DNA from: Brachionus manjavacas
Taxonomy: Eukaryota; Rotifera; Eurotatoria; Ploima; Brachionidae
Length of the DNA: 64,000 bases
Direction of reading: 5' to 3'
Assembly: GCA_019054805.1 (NCBI GenBank)
Contig: JAHQIY010000001.1
Span: 6,338,501-6,402,500, forward strand
Shown here one piece after another: positions 11,097 through 21,728 of the stretch; positions within the stretch are counted from its first letter, which is position 1, and each line of letters opens with the position of its first letter. A program made the translations under genes and the position numbers. The notes beneath the pieces are model-generated. The model was not told the origin of the DNA. It searched no databases and saw only the letters and a program-made list of their open reading frames with translations.

Positions 11097-12139
11097 TAAA
11101 AGGACACAAAAGGGCATAAAGAATAGTAACGGGTGAGCCAAAATGGTTGACAATAATTTTGTAATTGAAAAAGAATATGTTCTAGTCAGAAGAGAACGAT
11201 GAAATTTTACACGATGGTAGGCCTAGACCTTATGATTGCAGAATTTTAGTCAGACTGCTCCGACTTTGATTCTATCGGTTTTTACACCCAAAAGTCTACA
11301 CATTCCCCTGTATCTTAATACTCCCCGACCATAACTTATTATTTTTGAAAAAAAAACAACTAGTCTTGTGCGAAATGGTCTCACAGTTCTGGAACTATTT
11401 TCAAATTTATTTTGTGACTTTTCGTTCAACATTTATGGTCATTTTACCTTCAAAATTGACCTAATTTTCAAAAATTTGAAATTTGAGAGATTTCAAGTTT
11501 TTTAAGTATAAATTTTTATTGAAATGCAATATCCGGCTGAAATTTGGCATGTATGTTAAATTTATATAGACAAATGTTTGTGTAAAATATCTACCCGGAA
11601 AATTATTCCTGTGACAAGGAATATTCAAAAATCGATGTTTTAAAGTATATTTTGGTTTAAGCTCAATATCTTGAAGGTCAATATAAAAATTTTATTAAAT
11701 TTTTGATTAAAATCATAGCTAAAGAGTTTATCTTCAAAATGAATTCAACTTTATACCAATTGCACGTTTAAAAATGTTATTTAAGTTTTGCTTAATCCTT
11801 CTTTTTTTTGGTGATTTTGCTCAATACAAAAATATCAAGTTGAATAAGTTTTAAAAAATTTTAGCTTTCTTCAAATTTTATTTCCTTAAAATGCCTGCTC
11901 CTAAGTCGAACGTTTTACGAGACTTTGTTTTATCTCACCACGAAAAGGGAATACGAAAAGGGAAATCAATCCATACATGAAACACCTCTTGCTTAAATGA
12001 TACCAGTAAAGGTTAATATTTCTTCTTTTGTAAATGAAAGTTTAGGATCTACAGCTTTCAAGTGACAATAAGTACATTTCAATTTTAAATTTATGATGGA
12101 AAATTTTTCGAAGTTATGTCAATGTTAGTTTCTTCATTA

Positions 12140-13761
12140 CAGTCGAGTCTGGATAATACGATGTGTTTGGGCGGAAAAAATGGAAATCGTATTAACCAAT
12201 ATCGTATTAATCAAATTTCATGTTAAAGGATGGGAAGAAAAAAATTGAAAATTAATTTTTTTTAAGGAATTATTGTTTAATTAATAATAATAAATAGATT
12301 AAAAAGAAAAATATTTATCAATTTTACTTTGAAAAGACTGATCGACGCTACAAAATTGATCCATTTTAGACAACTGATCAATGAATAAAGAACAGTCTTT
12401 GTTCATTTGGGAAAAATACAATCGAAGCTTATCTATGCAATAGTTTTAAAGGTAATATTATGCCTTTTTTAAATCCGTTTAACCATTCATTGCTAGCTTT
12501 AAAATCAGTTTGATTTAACATAGTTGCATATTTTAAAGCCTGGACTTGAATCAATGGACCGTTAAGAGTAATATTTTTAAATGACAAAACTGATTTTAAC
12601 CAGTGATCAAGGGCTTCTTCAATTTTAACACAAGGAGAACCTCTCATTCTTTTAGAGCTAGGATTGATTAAATTATTTTCATATAAGTTTTTTATCTTTT
12701 CCTGATTCTCTGCCTTTAGAATAGAAGAAACAGTACTCTGAGGTCTATTATATTTTTTTCACAAGATTAAAATCATTCGAAATTTCAAGTTTTTTTGTTT
12801 AAAAGACCAATATCGTATTCATATCGAGTTTTTTAGTGACAGTTTTTAAAACTGAATTTATGTTAATTCGGTTTCATGTTAACTGTTAACATTTTTCTAA
12901 TTGGTTGTTTTGTGAAAAATAATCTTAAACATTTTAATTAAAAGAAAACAATACAAAAATAAAAACAGATTAAATTTTCAATTATTTTGGTTTAAATTAA
13001 TGAAGTTAAAAAATTAGATTATTATTTATTTATTTATTTATTTGTTTTCTGTATAGAGCAAAAGCTCCTTCAGATTAAAAAAAAAATCAAAATAAAATAA
13101 AGTTAAATAAGATAGAATAAAAATTAAAAAAAATAAAATGTGATAAAATGGTTTAAAATAGAGGAAAATTAATGAAATTGAACTAGAGAGTTAAAGGATA
13201 CATATTTTTAAAAAATTGATTGATCACTGATTCCTCTCTTTTAAAATAACTGCACACATGATGAGGCGGCTTTTCAATATTTTAGAGCGAAAATTAAGCG
13301 GGAAAAAACTTTAGATCAACTTTTAAATCGAACAATGAGGATTCATGAATATTTTTATTGATGCAATATATCGCTTTTGTTCTACTGTTCAATTAACCGC
13401 CTTTTCAAAAATGGTTAGTTTATTTGTGTTATCTTGGTATTGAGAAAATTTCAATAAGTGATTGTAAGATAAAGGTTTAAAAATTATCTTCATTTTTATT
13501 GGCTTGTTCAATTATCTGTGTTTCAATAAATTATAATAAATTAATTTTTCTATTTGTCACTCAACTCAATTGAAAATTGAAAAACTTGATATGTAAAATC
13601 GATGAATTAGCACTGATTTGTTTGTTTTTTTCTGAATAAACCTATCGTATTAATTAGATATCGTATTAAAGAAACATCGTATTAACAAATAAATTTAACA
13701 TGTTATAATATTGGGGATTGTAAATTATGAAAAAAAATGTCGTTATAACAAGACTCGACTG
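12140..13761 (-). mobile_element. pogo/Tigger-like element, internally deleted
   Basis: The terminal inverted repeats start CAGTCGAGTCT and are flanked by TA on both sides (12138-12139 and 13762-13763), the Tc1/mariner/pogo target. Left and right ends agree at CAGTCGAGTCT, G, TA and ACGA positions. Several ATCGTATTAA motifs lie just inside each end. The only coding remnant is a DNA-binding region; no DDE catalytic segment was seen. The middle (about 13020-13075) contains a TTTATT microsatellite and a small hairpin that looks like a nested retroelement tail. Confidence 0.85.
12429..12800 (-). pseudogene. CENP-B/pogo-type helix-turn-helix transposase remnant
   Basis: An open frame from 12647 to 12429 carries a CENP-B/Tc5-type DNA-binding domain (KIEEALDHWL, then ALKYATMLNQTDFKASNEWL and LNGFKK). 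The same frame extends upstream to about 12750 (KYNRPQSTVSSILK), and a further psq-type helix (EISNDFNLVKK) sits in another frame. An A-run at about 12755-12760 marks the frame change. The protein stops right after the second helix-turn-helix, so it lacks the DDE nuclease. It could bind the element ends but could not move them. Confidence 0.8.
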
Positions 13762-14086
13762 TATCAGAGTCTTTTAAAATTTAGATTGATTTGATTTTTC
13801 CATTTCTTCTTCAAAGTAATCATTATTCTCATAATCATTATCATCAGAGATTTCTGATTAGGTATCATGCGTATTTCTAAGAAGTTCAAAAGCTTGAAAG
13901 GCAGCTTTTCTTTTTATCATTTATGACCTTTTATTTTCTATCTTATTGCATAATAATACATAGTAGTTAGATATTTTAGTAATTTTAAATAAAAGCATTA
14001 CTTAAACTTTATATCTATTTTATTAAAAACAAAAAATATATTTGTGAAAAATTATCAAACTAAAATTTTATCCTATTTTCCTAAAT

Positions 14087-15522
14087 TTAAGCGTAATCAA
14101 TAATTTTAATGATAGATGATTCATTTGTTACTGAATAGTCAACAATTTCGATTGAACTCATTATTTTTTGTGCATATTGCGTGTCAAAATGTTCACTATT
14201 ATGGTACACTTCGATCCATGGCTCATCTAAAAACACATTTTCAAGCTAGAATTAAAAAAATTTTGCCTAACAAAAAAATTACTTTTTTCCACTTTATCTC
14301 CCACTTGTTTTAACAATTTCATACCAACTTCGTAAAATATTTCGTCATCAGCTTTGCTTCGGCCAGCACCCAACTTGGAACACATCAAACCCAACTCAAG
14401 CGCATGTATAGACTTGACATATCCACTCAATTGAGCCCTTATAGTTGACACAAAGACGGCATTTTTAGCAAAAACAGCCTCATAGTTTCGTTTGCAAAGC
14501 TGATCCGCATTTTCCCTAGAAACACCTTGTCCCATTAACATTTGTCTAAACTTTGCCAAAGCCTCGCCATTTTTAAGCTTTTCAAGAACTATTTGCGCGC
14601 CTTCTTTCATTGTCTCGCATCTGTCCACTCTTTGAAGCAAATATCCACCATAAGAGGTCACAAGTTCCTCTAAATCCGAGCTAATATTTCCATGCAAGCA
14701 CTCAACAGTTTCTATTATTTCAATCTGGTTACCTATGCCAAAGCCAAGCGGGTTGTCATGGCGGGTCAAAAAAACCCCGGCCTTCAAGCCGAGTTTTCTT
14801 GATATCTGAATCATGTAATCGGCGAGCAATTCCGCTTGCTCCAGCTTGTTCATAAAAGCAGCACGGCCAACCTTTACATCTAAAACCAATGCGTCCAAGT
14901 CTTCAATTGCTTTTTTGGACACTATGGAACCAGCTATTAGTGGAATGCAGTCAACAGTAGCTGTAATATCTCTGGTTGCGTATAGAATACGGTCTGCTGG
15001 GTTCAGCTCTAAAGTTTGTCCGACTATGCAGCATCCGATTTCATCAATTAGGCTCTCGATTTTTTCTTTGCTACAACTTACTTTGAAGCCTGGGATTGAT
15101 TCAAGTTTGTCCAAAGTTCCACCAGTGAAACCGAGGCCTCGGCCACTGATCATCGGAATTTTGAGACCACACGCAGCCAAGGCAGGTGCCAAAGGCAGCG
15201 AGATCTTGTCTCCAACTCCTCCGGTGCTGTGTTTGTCCACTACTAAATTCCGGTGTTTTTTAAAACAGAAACGAGCACCGCTGTTCATCATAGAGTCGGT
15301 GATGTAGTACGATTCATTGAAATTAAGGCCTTTAAAAAAAATGGCCATTAACATGGCTCCCAGTTGGCTTTCTTGAATAACTGAGTTGTTATTCGATTCA
15401 CAGACAGATTTTATGAAGTATTCTATTTCTTCTTTGGTAAGCTCGTGACCGTTTCGCTTTTTGATGATTAGATCTGGTATTCGGAAAGCCATGCTAAACA
15501 AATTTGAACAAAATTTATTCAA
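14087..15522 (-). CDS. TYMP: Thymidine phosphorylase
   Basis: This enzyme splits thymidine and phosphate into thymine and deoxyribose-1-phosphate in pyrimidine salvage. Two exons, 14283-15522 and 14087-14226, separated by a 56-bp GT-AG intron (14227-14282), give 459 residues, close to the size of DeoA/TYMP proteins. Exon 1 holds the helical and alpha/beta lobes: KHSTGGVGDK (97-106) contributes to phosphate binding, and the family signature SGRGLGFTGGTLDKLE is at 126-141. DVKVGRAAFM follows, then LTRHDNPLG. The spliced end reads VEKNEPWIEVYHNSEH, the expected C-terminal lobe. Met1 at 15522 gives ten extra residues; Met11 (MAFRIPDLI, 15492) aligns better with bacterial starts, so the true start is open. 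The composition is markedly less AT-rich than the surroundings. Confidence 0.95.
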
Positions 15523-16865
15523 TTTTAAACTTTATTGTAAAATAAGAAAAGAAAAAGAGAGAGAAAATGAGAGATATGAGAAAATTAAATCTTTGCACGA
15601 ATTTATATGAATCATTTTTTGTATAGAATTTAGATAAAATGTTTGAGAAAATAAAACATGGAGGGATGCTCGTAATCAATAGAAGATGTTGATAATTAGA
15701 TAAATATGGCCAATGTTTGAAGATTAGTTACTTTGAAAAAATAAAAGCCTTTAAATTAAGATTTGTTATTTTTACTTCCATTTTTTTCAAACAAAGATAT
15801 TTATAAAAATAAGCTAAGCAAACTTTAAATACTTTGACAATTTAATAGGAAGATTAAATTTTCTTAATTCATTTTAAAAATAATATATCTAAGATTTTTT
15901 TGATACTTAGTTACAAATTGATATTTAAAGTATCCTTTTTAAAAATTTCGTGTATTTAAAAATTGCCATTTTTATTTCTTATTGATTCTGTTTGAATGAG
16001 TAAATAGCTTATAAAATGCTAAGTTGCTCTTTAAAATATTGTTACTTTTTATTTAGAAACACCCTTGAAGAAAATATTAGTTATGTTGAAAAAAAAAATT
16101 AGAATTAAAATTCATTTAAATTAAATTTAAACTTTTGAATAAAATTAATTATGATAGACTTAATTTGGAAATAATAGAATTTTTTTTAGTTTATGAGGAA
16201 GTAAATGTTTAAGCTTACATTCAATTGTGGCGGAGTCTAAGAAATTACTACAAAATTAAAATTTATTATTGTTCATTGTATTTTTCAACTCGAATTAATT
16301 GATTTTTTTATGATTTTTGTGTGGTTAATAAGATTTTAAAAATATTTTGATTTTTTAAACGTAAAGTTGACAAGCTTTTTTTTAATTTCTACTATATTTT
16401 TTAGCTTTGAAATTCTAATTTTTAATCACCTTTATTTTTTGAAATATAAAGTAGTCGTTTTTTCACATTTTACTTAAAAAAATATTCCAAAGCAAATATT
16501 AAATTTTTAAATTATGATTTTATTTTAGCTTTCATTTTTTCTAGAAAATTTTATCTCTATTTAAGTATATCATTTTTAATTTTGAAATAAATAAGTTGAC
16601 TAAATATAAATTTTATCTTATCAATAATCTCTAAGCAAATTGTATATTTTTTTAAAGGGATTGTTTCATTTTTATGGTTTATATTTGCAAGTCAGATTAG
16701 AGATTTAGTAAAATCTTAGCATACTTCGGTTTAGTAGATCTGTAAATTTTTCAAAAAATTTGACAGAAAACCAAAAAAAATAAAAATAAAGAAAAAAAAA
16801 TAGAGTATGAAATGACATGCACTAAATATTAAACGGTTCAGAATAGAAAAAAAAATAATAAGGTA
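15523..16865. other. Intergenic AT-rich DNA upstream of thymidine phosphorylase
   Basis: No gene or structured repeat was seen. The first 100 bases upstream of the start contain an AGAGAGAGAAAATGAGAG purine-rich stretch that may belong to the 5' untranslated region or promoter; this is not testable from sequence alone. Confidence 0.35.
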
Positions 16866-16869
16866 CTTA

Positions 16870-17360
16870 CACAATTTCACTATGGAATCGGATACTCGAT
16901 AAATCCTGTTTCAAAAGCCTTTTTGTGTTCTTCCAATAGTCTGACAACGAATAATACAAAATTAATCAGTCCTGTCCTTTTATATCTCTCACTCAGCTCC
17001 AAAAAACGATTCTAATCTGTGTTTTTGGGAAATTCAGTACAAAAAGATAAAAAGACGGAATAAAATGATAAAAACTTTTACTGCTTTTTGTCTAGAGCTT
17101 TAAAAACTGAATTCAACATGGTGCAACTTACATACTTCCTATATTGAAATTTAATTTCTGCTAAATTTGGCAGCAATGTATAAGTTAAAGAACCAGTTTT
17201 AAACCTCTAGAAAAAAAGCTATAATCTTTTTTTTTATTTTGTTCTATTCCATTGTTCTGAATTCCACTAAACTCAAAATGTTTGAAATTTAAGATTTATT
17301 GATGTTGAATGTTGGAGAGAGTATCATATTTTAATTTTAGAATAGACCAAAGTGAATTTC
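16870..17360 (-). pseudogene. LINE C-terminal fragment
   Basis: The minus strand at about 16880-16960 reads RLLEEHKKAFETGFIEYPIP and a stop. The same ending (RLVEEYKASFESTYIEYPTP) is found at 48.9 kb, next to sequence resembling the C-terminus of an insect-type LINE polymerase. The block AGAGTATCATATTTTAAT at about 17320 recurs at 58845, pointing to the same family. The intervening frame is broken. Confidence 0.5.
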
Positions 17361-17417
17361 TTGTATTCTTTTGATATAAAAACAAATTTTTTTTTAATAT
17401 TATTTTTTTTTCTTGTC

Positions 17418-17480
17418 ATTAATGAAACTTAAGTCCAAGTCTGACTTTGACTTTTACTTTTAACCAACTCTATTATTAAG
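17418..17480. repeat. CAGAGTTGT-family fragment
   Basis: A short piece with AAGTCCAAGTCTGACTTTGACTTT and a degraded CCAACTCT end corresponds to the right half of the MITE at 53575-53817. Confidence 0.45.
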
Positions 17481-17599
17481 TTTTGAGTTACGCTTTTCTT
17501 CAATTTTATCAATATTAAAAATGAATTAAGAAAGAAAAAATTAAATTGTCAAAATAGGTATTTTATCATCGAAAATTGAAATGAGAATCTTATAATCCT

Positions 17600-18005
17600 G
17601 GAACTCTTGAGCTCGCATCAAAGTTCTTAAAGAGTGAAATAATTAGCTCATTTTGGTAAAGTAAAAAAATTTTGATACATCTGACTTAGAGATTTTAAAA
17701 CCTGTCCTTGAGTGTGTCAATTTTGGCTTTCTAAGAAAACTGAAAAAATTTTCGAAGGGAAAATGGTAAATCAATTTAATGGATTTATTTTTCAGTACCT
17801 GTAATTTATGCATGTTTGTGTTCGAGGCAAGAGTTAGGACGAAAAAGCTGTAATCAATTATTTTATTTAGAAGCATATAAAAATTTTCTAATAATGATTC
17901 ACATTTTTTTTGTGAAATAATATTTATAATATTTAGCCTATCTTGCTTACAAGTCAACACGAAAAAATTACGTGCTCGGGTTGGTGTTTCAGTTTTTATC
18001 TGTTC
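17600..18005 (-). pseudogene. LINE C-terminal fragment
   Basis: An open frame at 17643-17960 contains IIDYSFFVLTLASNTNM and LQVLKNKSIKLIYHFP, the pattern that follows the reverse-transcriptase thumb in several non-LTR clades, where the protein recruits new templates. It has no palm motif. It ends where the (ACT)n tail of the next LINE copy begins at about 18023. Confidence 0.6.
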
Positions 18006-18022
18006 ACGTAAACTAGCCCGAA

Positions 18023-18625
18023 ATATTCGTAATTTAGTAGTAGTAGTAGTAGTAGTAGTTTTGACTGTAGCTGGCTAGCCAGCGAGTGTGCTGATAAGGC
18101 ACACTATGACAGCTGATGTGATTGATTGCTGCTCATCCAGCAATCAATGCCTGCTTTAAAGCTGTTAACATTAGGGGCTTCAACTAATTGATTTGGCAGT
18201 GAGTTCCATATGTTAGCGGTTCTGTTGAAAAAAAGTTATCTCTATGTTGGAGCCTCGAAATTTCTTTGTGATATTTGAAGCAGTGACCTCTTCCTTGGAT
18301 TTTGGTGACATTAAAATTGTTGCTTTTTTCAACCAATTCTATTCCATGCATGAACTTGTATAATTGAATTAGATCACCTCTTTTTCTTCTTTCCACCAGA
18401 TTTGGAATGTTTAAAGCCTTCAATCTGCTTTCATACGGTTTGTTTCTAATTGAAGAAACAAATTTCGTAGCTCTGCGTTGAATCCTCTCAAGATTCTCAC
18501 AATCCGACTTAAGAAATGGAGACCATACAGGCACAGCAAATTCCAAAAGAGGACGAACAAAAGTTAAATACAATGATCTAAATAACTTACAATCAAAACG
18601 AGCGAATGATTTCCTGATGCGACAA
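18023..18625 (-). mobile_element. 5'-truncated CR1-like LINE with (ACT)n tail
   Basis: The open frame 18184-18573 gives the C-terminal part of a CR1/Jockey-type polymerase: VRPLLEFAVPVWSPFLKSD, ERIQRRATKFV and RRKRGDLIQLYKFMHG. The frame opens further upstream to about 18625 (IRKSFARFDCKLFRS). The 3' untranslated part (18031-18236) ends in eight AGT units read on the plus strand. The same 3' part, about 97 percent identical by eye, occurs at 34939-35148. The element is truncated before the palm domain. Confidence 0.85.
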
Positions 18626-19135
18626 TTTAATTAACATCAATTGAAAATGAGTGAACTAAAATTCTTTTATAAAAATTAATTGATTTATTTAATTTTTCTG
18701 AATTTAAATTCAATATTAAACGACCTTTTTTCGCTTTATTTTCTTTAATGAGACCATATATGTTATTTGATCTAGACCGACATTCTTTTTTGCTCTATTG
18801 GAACAATATTATAATTTTTTGTTAACACCAATGCGCTCTTTTTATTTTAATCAGTTTTTTTTTAATTCTAAAGAAAAACATTCTTTTTAGACAGAGTTAT
18901 GAATTTAATTAATTTCAAGCATCATTTTTGGAATCAAAAATCGAAATTTAAATATACAAGCAAGAAATTTAATTTAAAGTTGAAGTTCTTTATTAATTTC
19001 TAAGTGATTCTATTTTTTATAGAAAAATAAATTTAAAAGTATCAAAAAAATAAGAAAAATTATCGATAAGTGTGCAAAAACTTAAGAAACAAATTTTTAG
19101 CAATGATTAGAATTTTGCAGTTTTTGAAAATTCGA

Positions 19136-19880
19136 GTCTATAGTCATAGGTGACCAGTTGATCGCATAATATGTGATCAGTACCAAATGCCCAAAAAATT
19201 TGGCCAAAAATTTATTATGTGACCAAAAAAAAAAAAAGTCATCGGTTTTAAGTTTTAATGTTTTTAGTCACATTTATTTTTAAACCATTTTTGTGAAAAT
19301 TAATTCAGGACACTTGACTGGGCTTCTCTTATTAGTTAAAGATTTTTTTTCTTCTTCTATAGTTTTATCTGTGCATTTTGGTTTTTCAAGTGCCTGCTTT
19401 TCATATAGCAAACTTTTATATTTAACGCTGTCTTATTTTATTTCTGACAGTTCCTTGTTTATTTATCCATTTTTTCCTCTAATGAAGTATAATGTCTTTT
19501 TATATTTTCTGACTCTTGCTCATCTTTTCCTTCAATATCAGTAGTGTCAAGATCATTAACTGAATCAATTCTATTTTGTCTTTTACTACTCTCTGTTTCT
19601 TCAGTTACTTGAGATTCAATTTCTTCCTCATCATCAAGATCTCTATAGAATCTCTATAAACGTTTATTTGCTTCAAAACGAATAATATTTTATCAAATAA
19701 AATAAAATTAAACTTTTTTTCAATTTATCAACAAAAACTATTTCAAAATTTATTAAAAATGTCAAAATATTGTATTCCCAAAAAATAATGTGACCAAATG
19801 AAAAAATAGGTGATCAATTTCCGGTCACATATTCCATCTTTAAAAATTATCTGACCAACAGGTCACCTATGACTATGGAC
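19136..19880 (-). mobile_element. TIR element (745 bp) with acidic ORF relic
   Basis: The first 20 bases (19136-19155) and the last 20 (19861-19880) are inverted copies with one mismatch, containing ATAGTCATAGGTGACC. GTGACC/GGTCAC and TGATC motifs recur just inside both ends. On the minus strand at about 19670-19470 a coding relic reads FYRDLDDEEEIESQVTEE and then SSKRQNRIDSVNDLDTTD before a stop, an acidic segment like the N-termini of some DDE transposases. The catalytic domain is absent. The class is not certain. Confidence 0.75.
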
Positions 19881-20071
19881 CCAAAATAGTTTAAAAATTT
19901 TAATTAATTTATATGTGATTATGCGATCTGGGAAAAGACATAAATCCCATTAGTAAGCTGCAAAAAGCAAAAAGGGAAGAAAATTATTTTGATCTAAGAT
20001 TTGATTATTGCTTTAACTTTTTATAAGAGATAAAGTAAATTAAACTCAAGATTTAAAAAAAAATTAAATTT

Positions 20072-21101
20072 TTATTTGGTTTTCTTTTTGTATGCTTTAA
20101 AATAAAAATCAATGAATAATCCAGCAATTACCAACGTATAAAAAGAATAAAAGGTGCTAAACGATTTCGAATATTTACAATCTAATTGTAACATATTAAC
20201 CAGCGAATGCACTATTATTGATAAAAATTGAATCTTTATAAAATTAAGTTATTTTTTATAAAACTAAATTGAAAGTAAATTTACCAGTTGTATTTGAGTG
20301 ATGTATTTCTTCCACCACAAATATTTTTGAACTCTTGGGCCCAGAGCTGATAAGCCGTAGTAGCCATACATTATTGTATGTACTAGAGAATTAACCATAC
20401 AACCAAAAAAGCCTTTGATAAACTAGCAATTATTTTTTTCAATTCTTTACTTTAAAGAAAAAACCCACTTTGACCTCCTCCGAAATATTTGGTGCATACC
20501 CATGCAATTGGAAAAATGGTAAAATGATGGAACACATGTAATAACGTAATCTGGTTATCTTTTTTTCTAAGAGCAAAAACAATCTTTTAATAAAATATTA
20601 AATTTTTTTCATTTAATTTTGCATAATCATACAGTATCGATAAAGTCGACCAGCTTTGACAGATAAAACAACCATGTAGCTCTCAGCATCTTGAATAATT
20701 TTTGAATTACATGTTTAAATTTATTTTAATTCTTAATTTTACTCGAATAGCAAGTGGATTGTCAGAGTAGTCCACTTCTTGACAAGTCAAGCTGTATCGC
20801 TGCAAAATAGCTACACTAATAAACTAATAAAAGCTGAAAAATTGTTCTAAGTTTTATATTTTTTTAGGCTTACTTCTTTGAACATGTAGAAAGTGCCCAC
20901 AACTTGGCAAAAATTGTAAAAGAGCAAAAAATTTTTCATTTCGTAGGGTTTTCTGTTCTTCATGAATTTTTTAATGCCGAAAATGAGTGCAAGATAAAGG
21001 ATGCAAAAAATGGCCGTGGGTACAAAACTGTCCATGAATAGCCATCCTTTGACTCTCGGATCGCCAAGGCTCAAAAAGTTATCGTGAATTTTTTGTATCA
21101 T
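20072..21101 (-). CDS. ELOVL-type very-long-chain fatty acid elongase
   Basis: This is the 3-ketoacyl-CoA synthase step of microsomal fatty acid elongation, condensing malonyl-CoA with acyl-CoA in the ER membrane. Six exons (20874-21101, 20743-20799, 20633-20689, 20469-20583, 20285-20412 and 20072-20233) join in frame to 248 residues. Family landmarks appear in order: DPRVKGW (14-20), CQEVDYS (82-88), KLVDFIDT (107-114) followed by IVFALRKK, the histidine box HVFHH (130-134), and [18 protein letters not shown]. The last exon ends KKKTK, a KKxx ER-retrieval signal. Introns are about 50 to 75 bp. Exon 1 ends FYMFKE and the next begins RYSLTCQ; family members have some 5-10 more residues here, so a micro-exon may be missed. 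The subtype (ELOVL1/4/7 or 3/6 group) is not resolved. The myotubularin gene ends 627 bp upstream. Confidence 0.92.
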
Positions 21102-21728
21102 TTTATATCATCACAACAAAAAAAAATATTCTAGAGCAATCTTAAATCTAAAAAATTAGAAAAATAAATCGTATGATTCTAAATCGTACCATTTTAAATT
21201 AAACAAAATAAAAGTTTGAAGTGGCATGATTCAAAATATTTAGAGAAATTAGTATTGTTTGCAAGGCTTAAATTTTTGTCTACGTTGGCAACCATAGCAC
21301 AAATCTAATCTAAAATAATTTGTTTCATGCCACAAGCACATTTTATAGGGAAAAAAGCTTTTAAATTTTGCTCTTTTTAAAAATTTTTCAATTAATTTTG
21401 AACTGTTCAAAATATTCTCCTTGTTTAGAATACAAAAACAACTTCTAATCGCCTAGGTGAATCTAAATGCTAGACAAATTTTAACATAATATATTTAAAA
21501 GCAGTTTTATTGATTTATTTAGATTATTTATAACAATTTTTAAAAATAAAAATGACTTCTTTATAGTTTAATTTGATACATAACATTGATTAATTTATAA
21601 AATTTATTAAAAATATAATTTTAATAGTTAATATCGTTATTTAAATTGAAAAAAAATACACTTGTAGACAAAGAAAATAATGATAGACTAAAAAAATTTA
21701 TTATGCGATATTGATTGATAGAAATAAA

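Noticed and set aside
14846..15307. 153-codon open frame on the plus strand
   Set aside because: It is exactly antisense to the thymidine phosphorylase coding exon and has no domain of its own.
18031..18060. Trinucleotide tract as an independent microsatellite or CRISPR-like array
   Set aside because: It is the tail of a LINE copy; there are no unique spacers, and the genome is eukaryotic.
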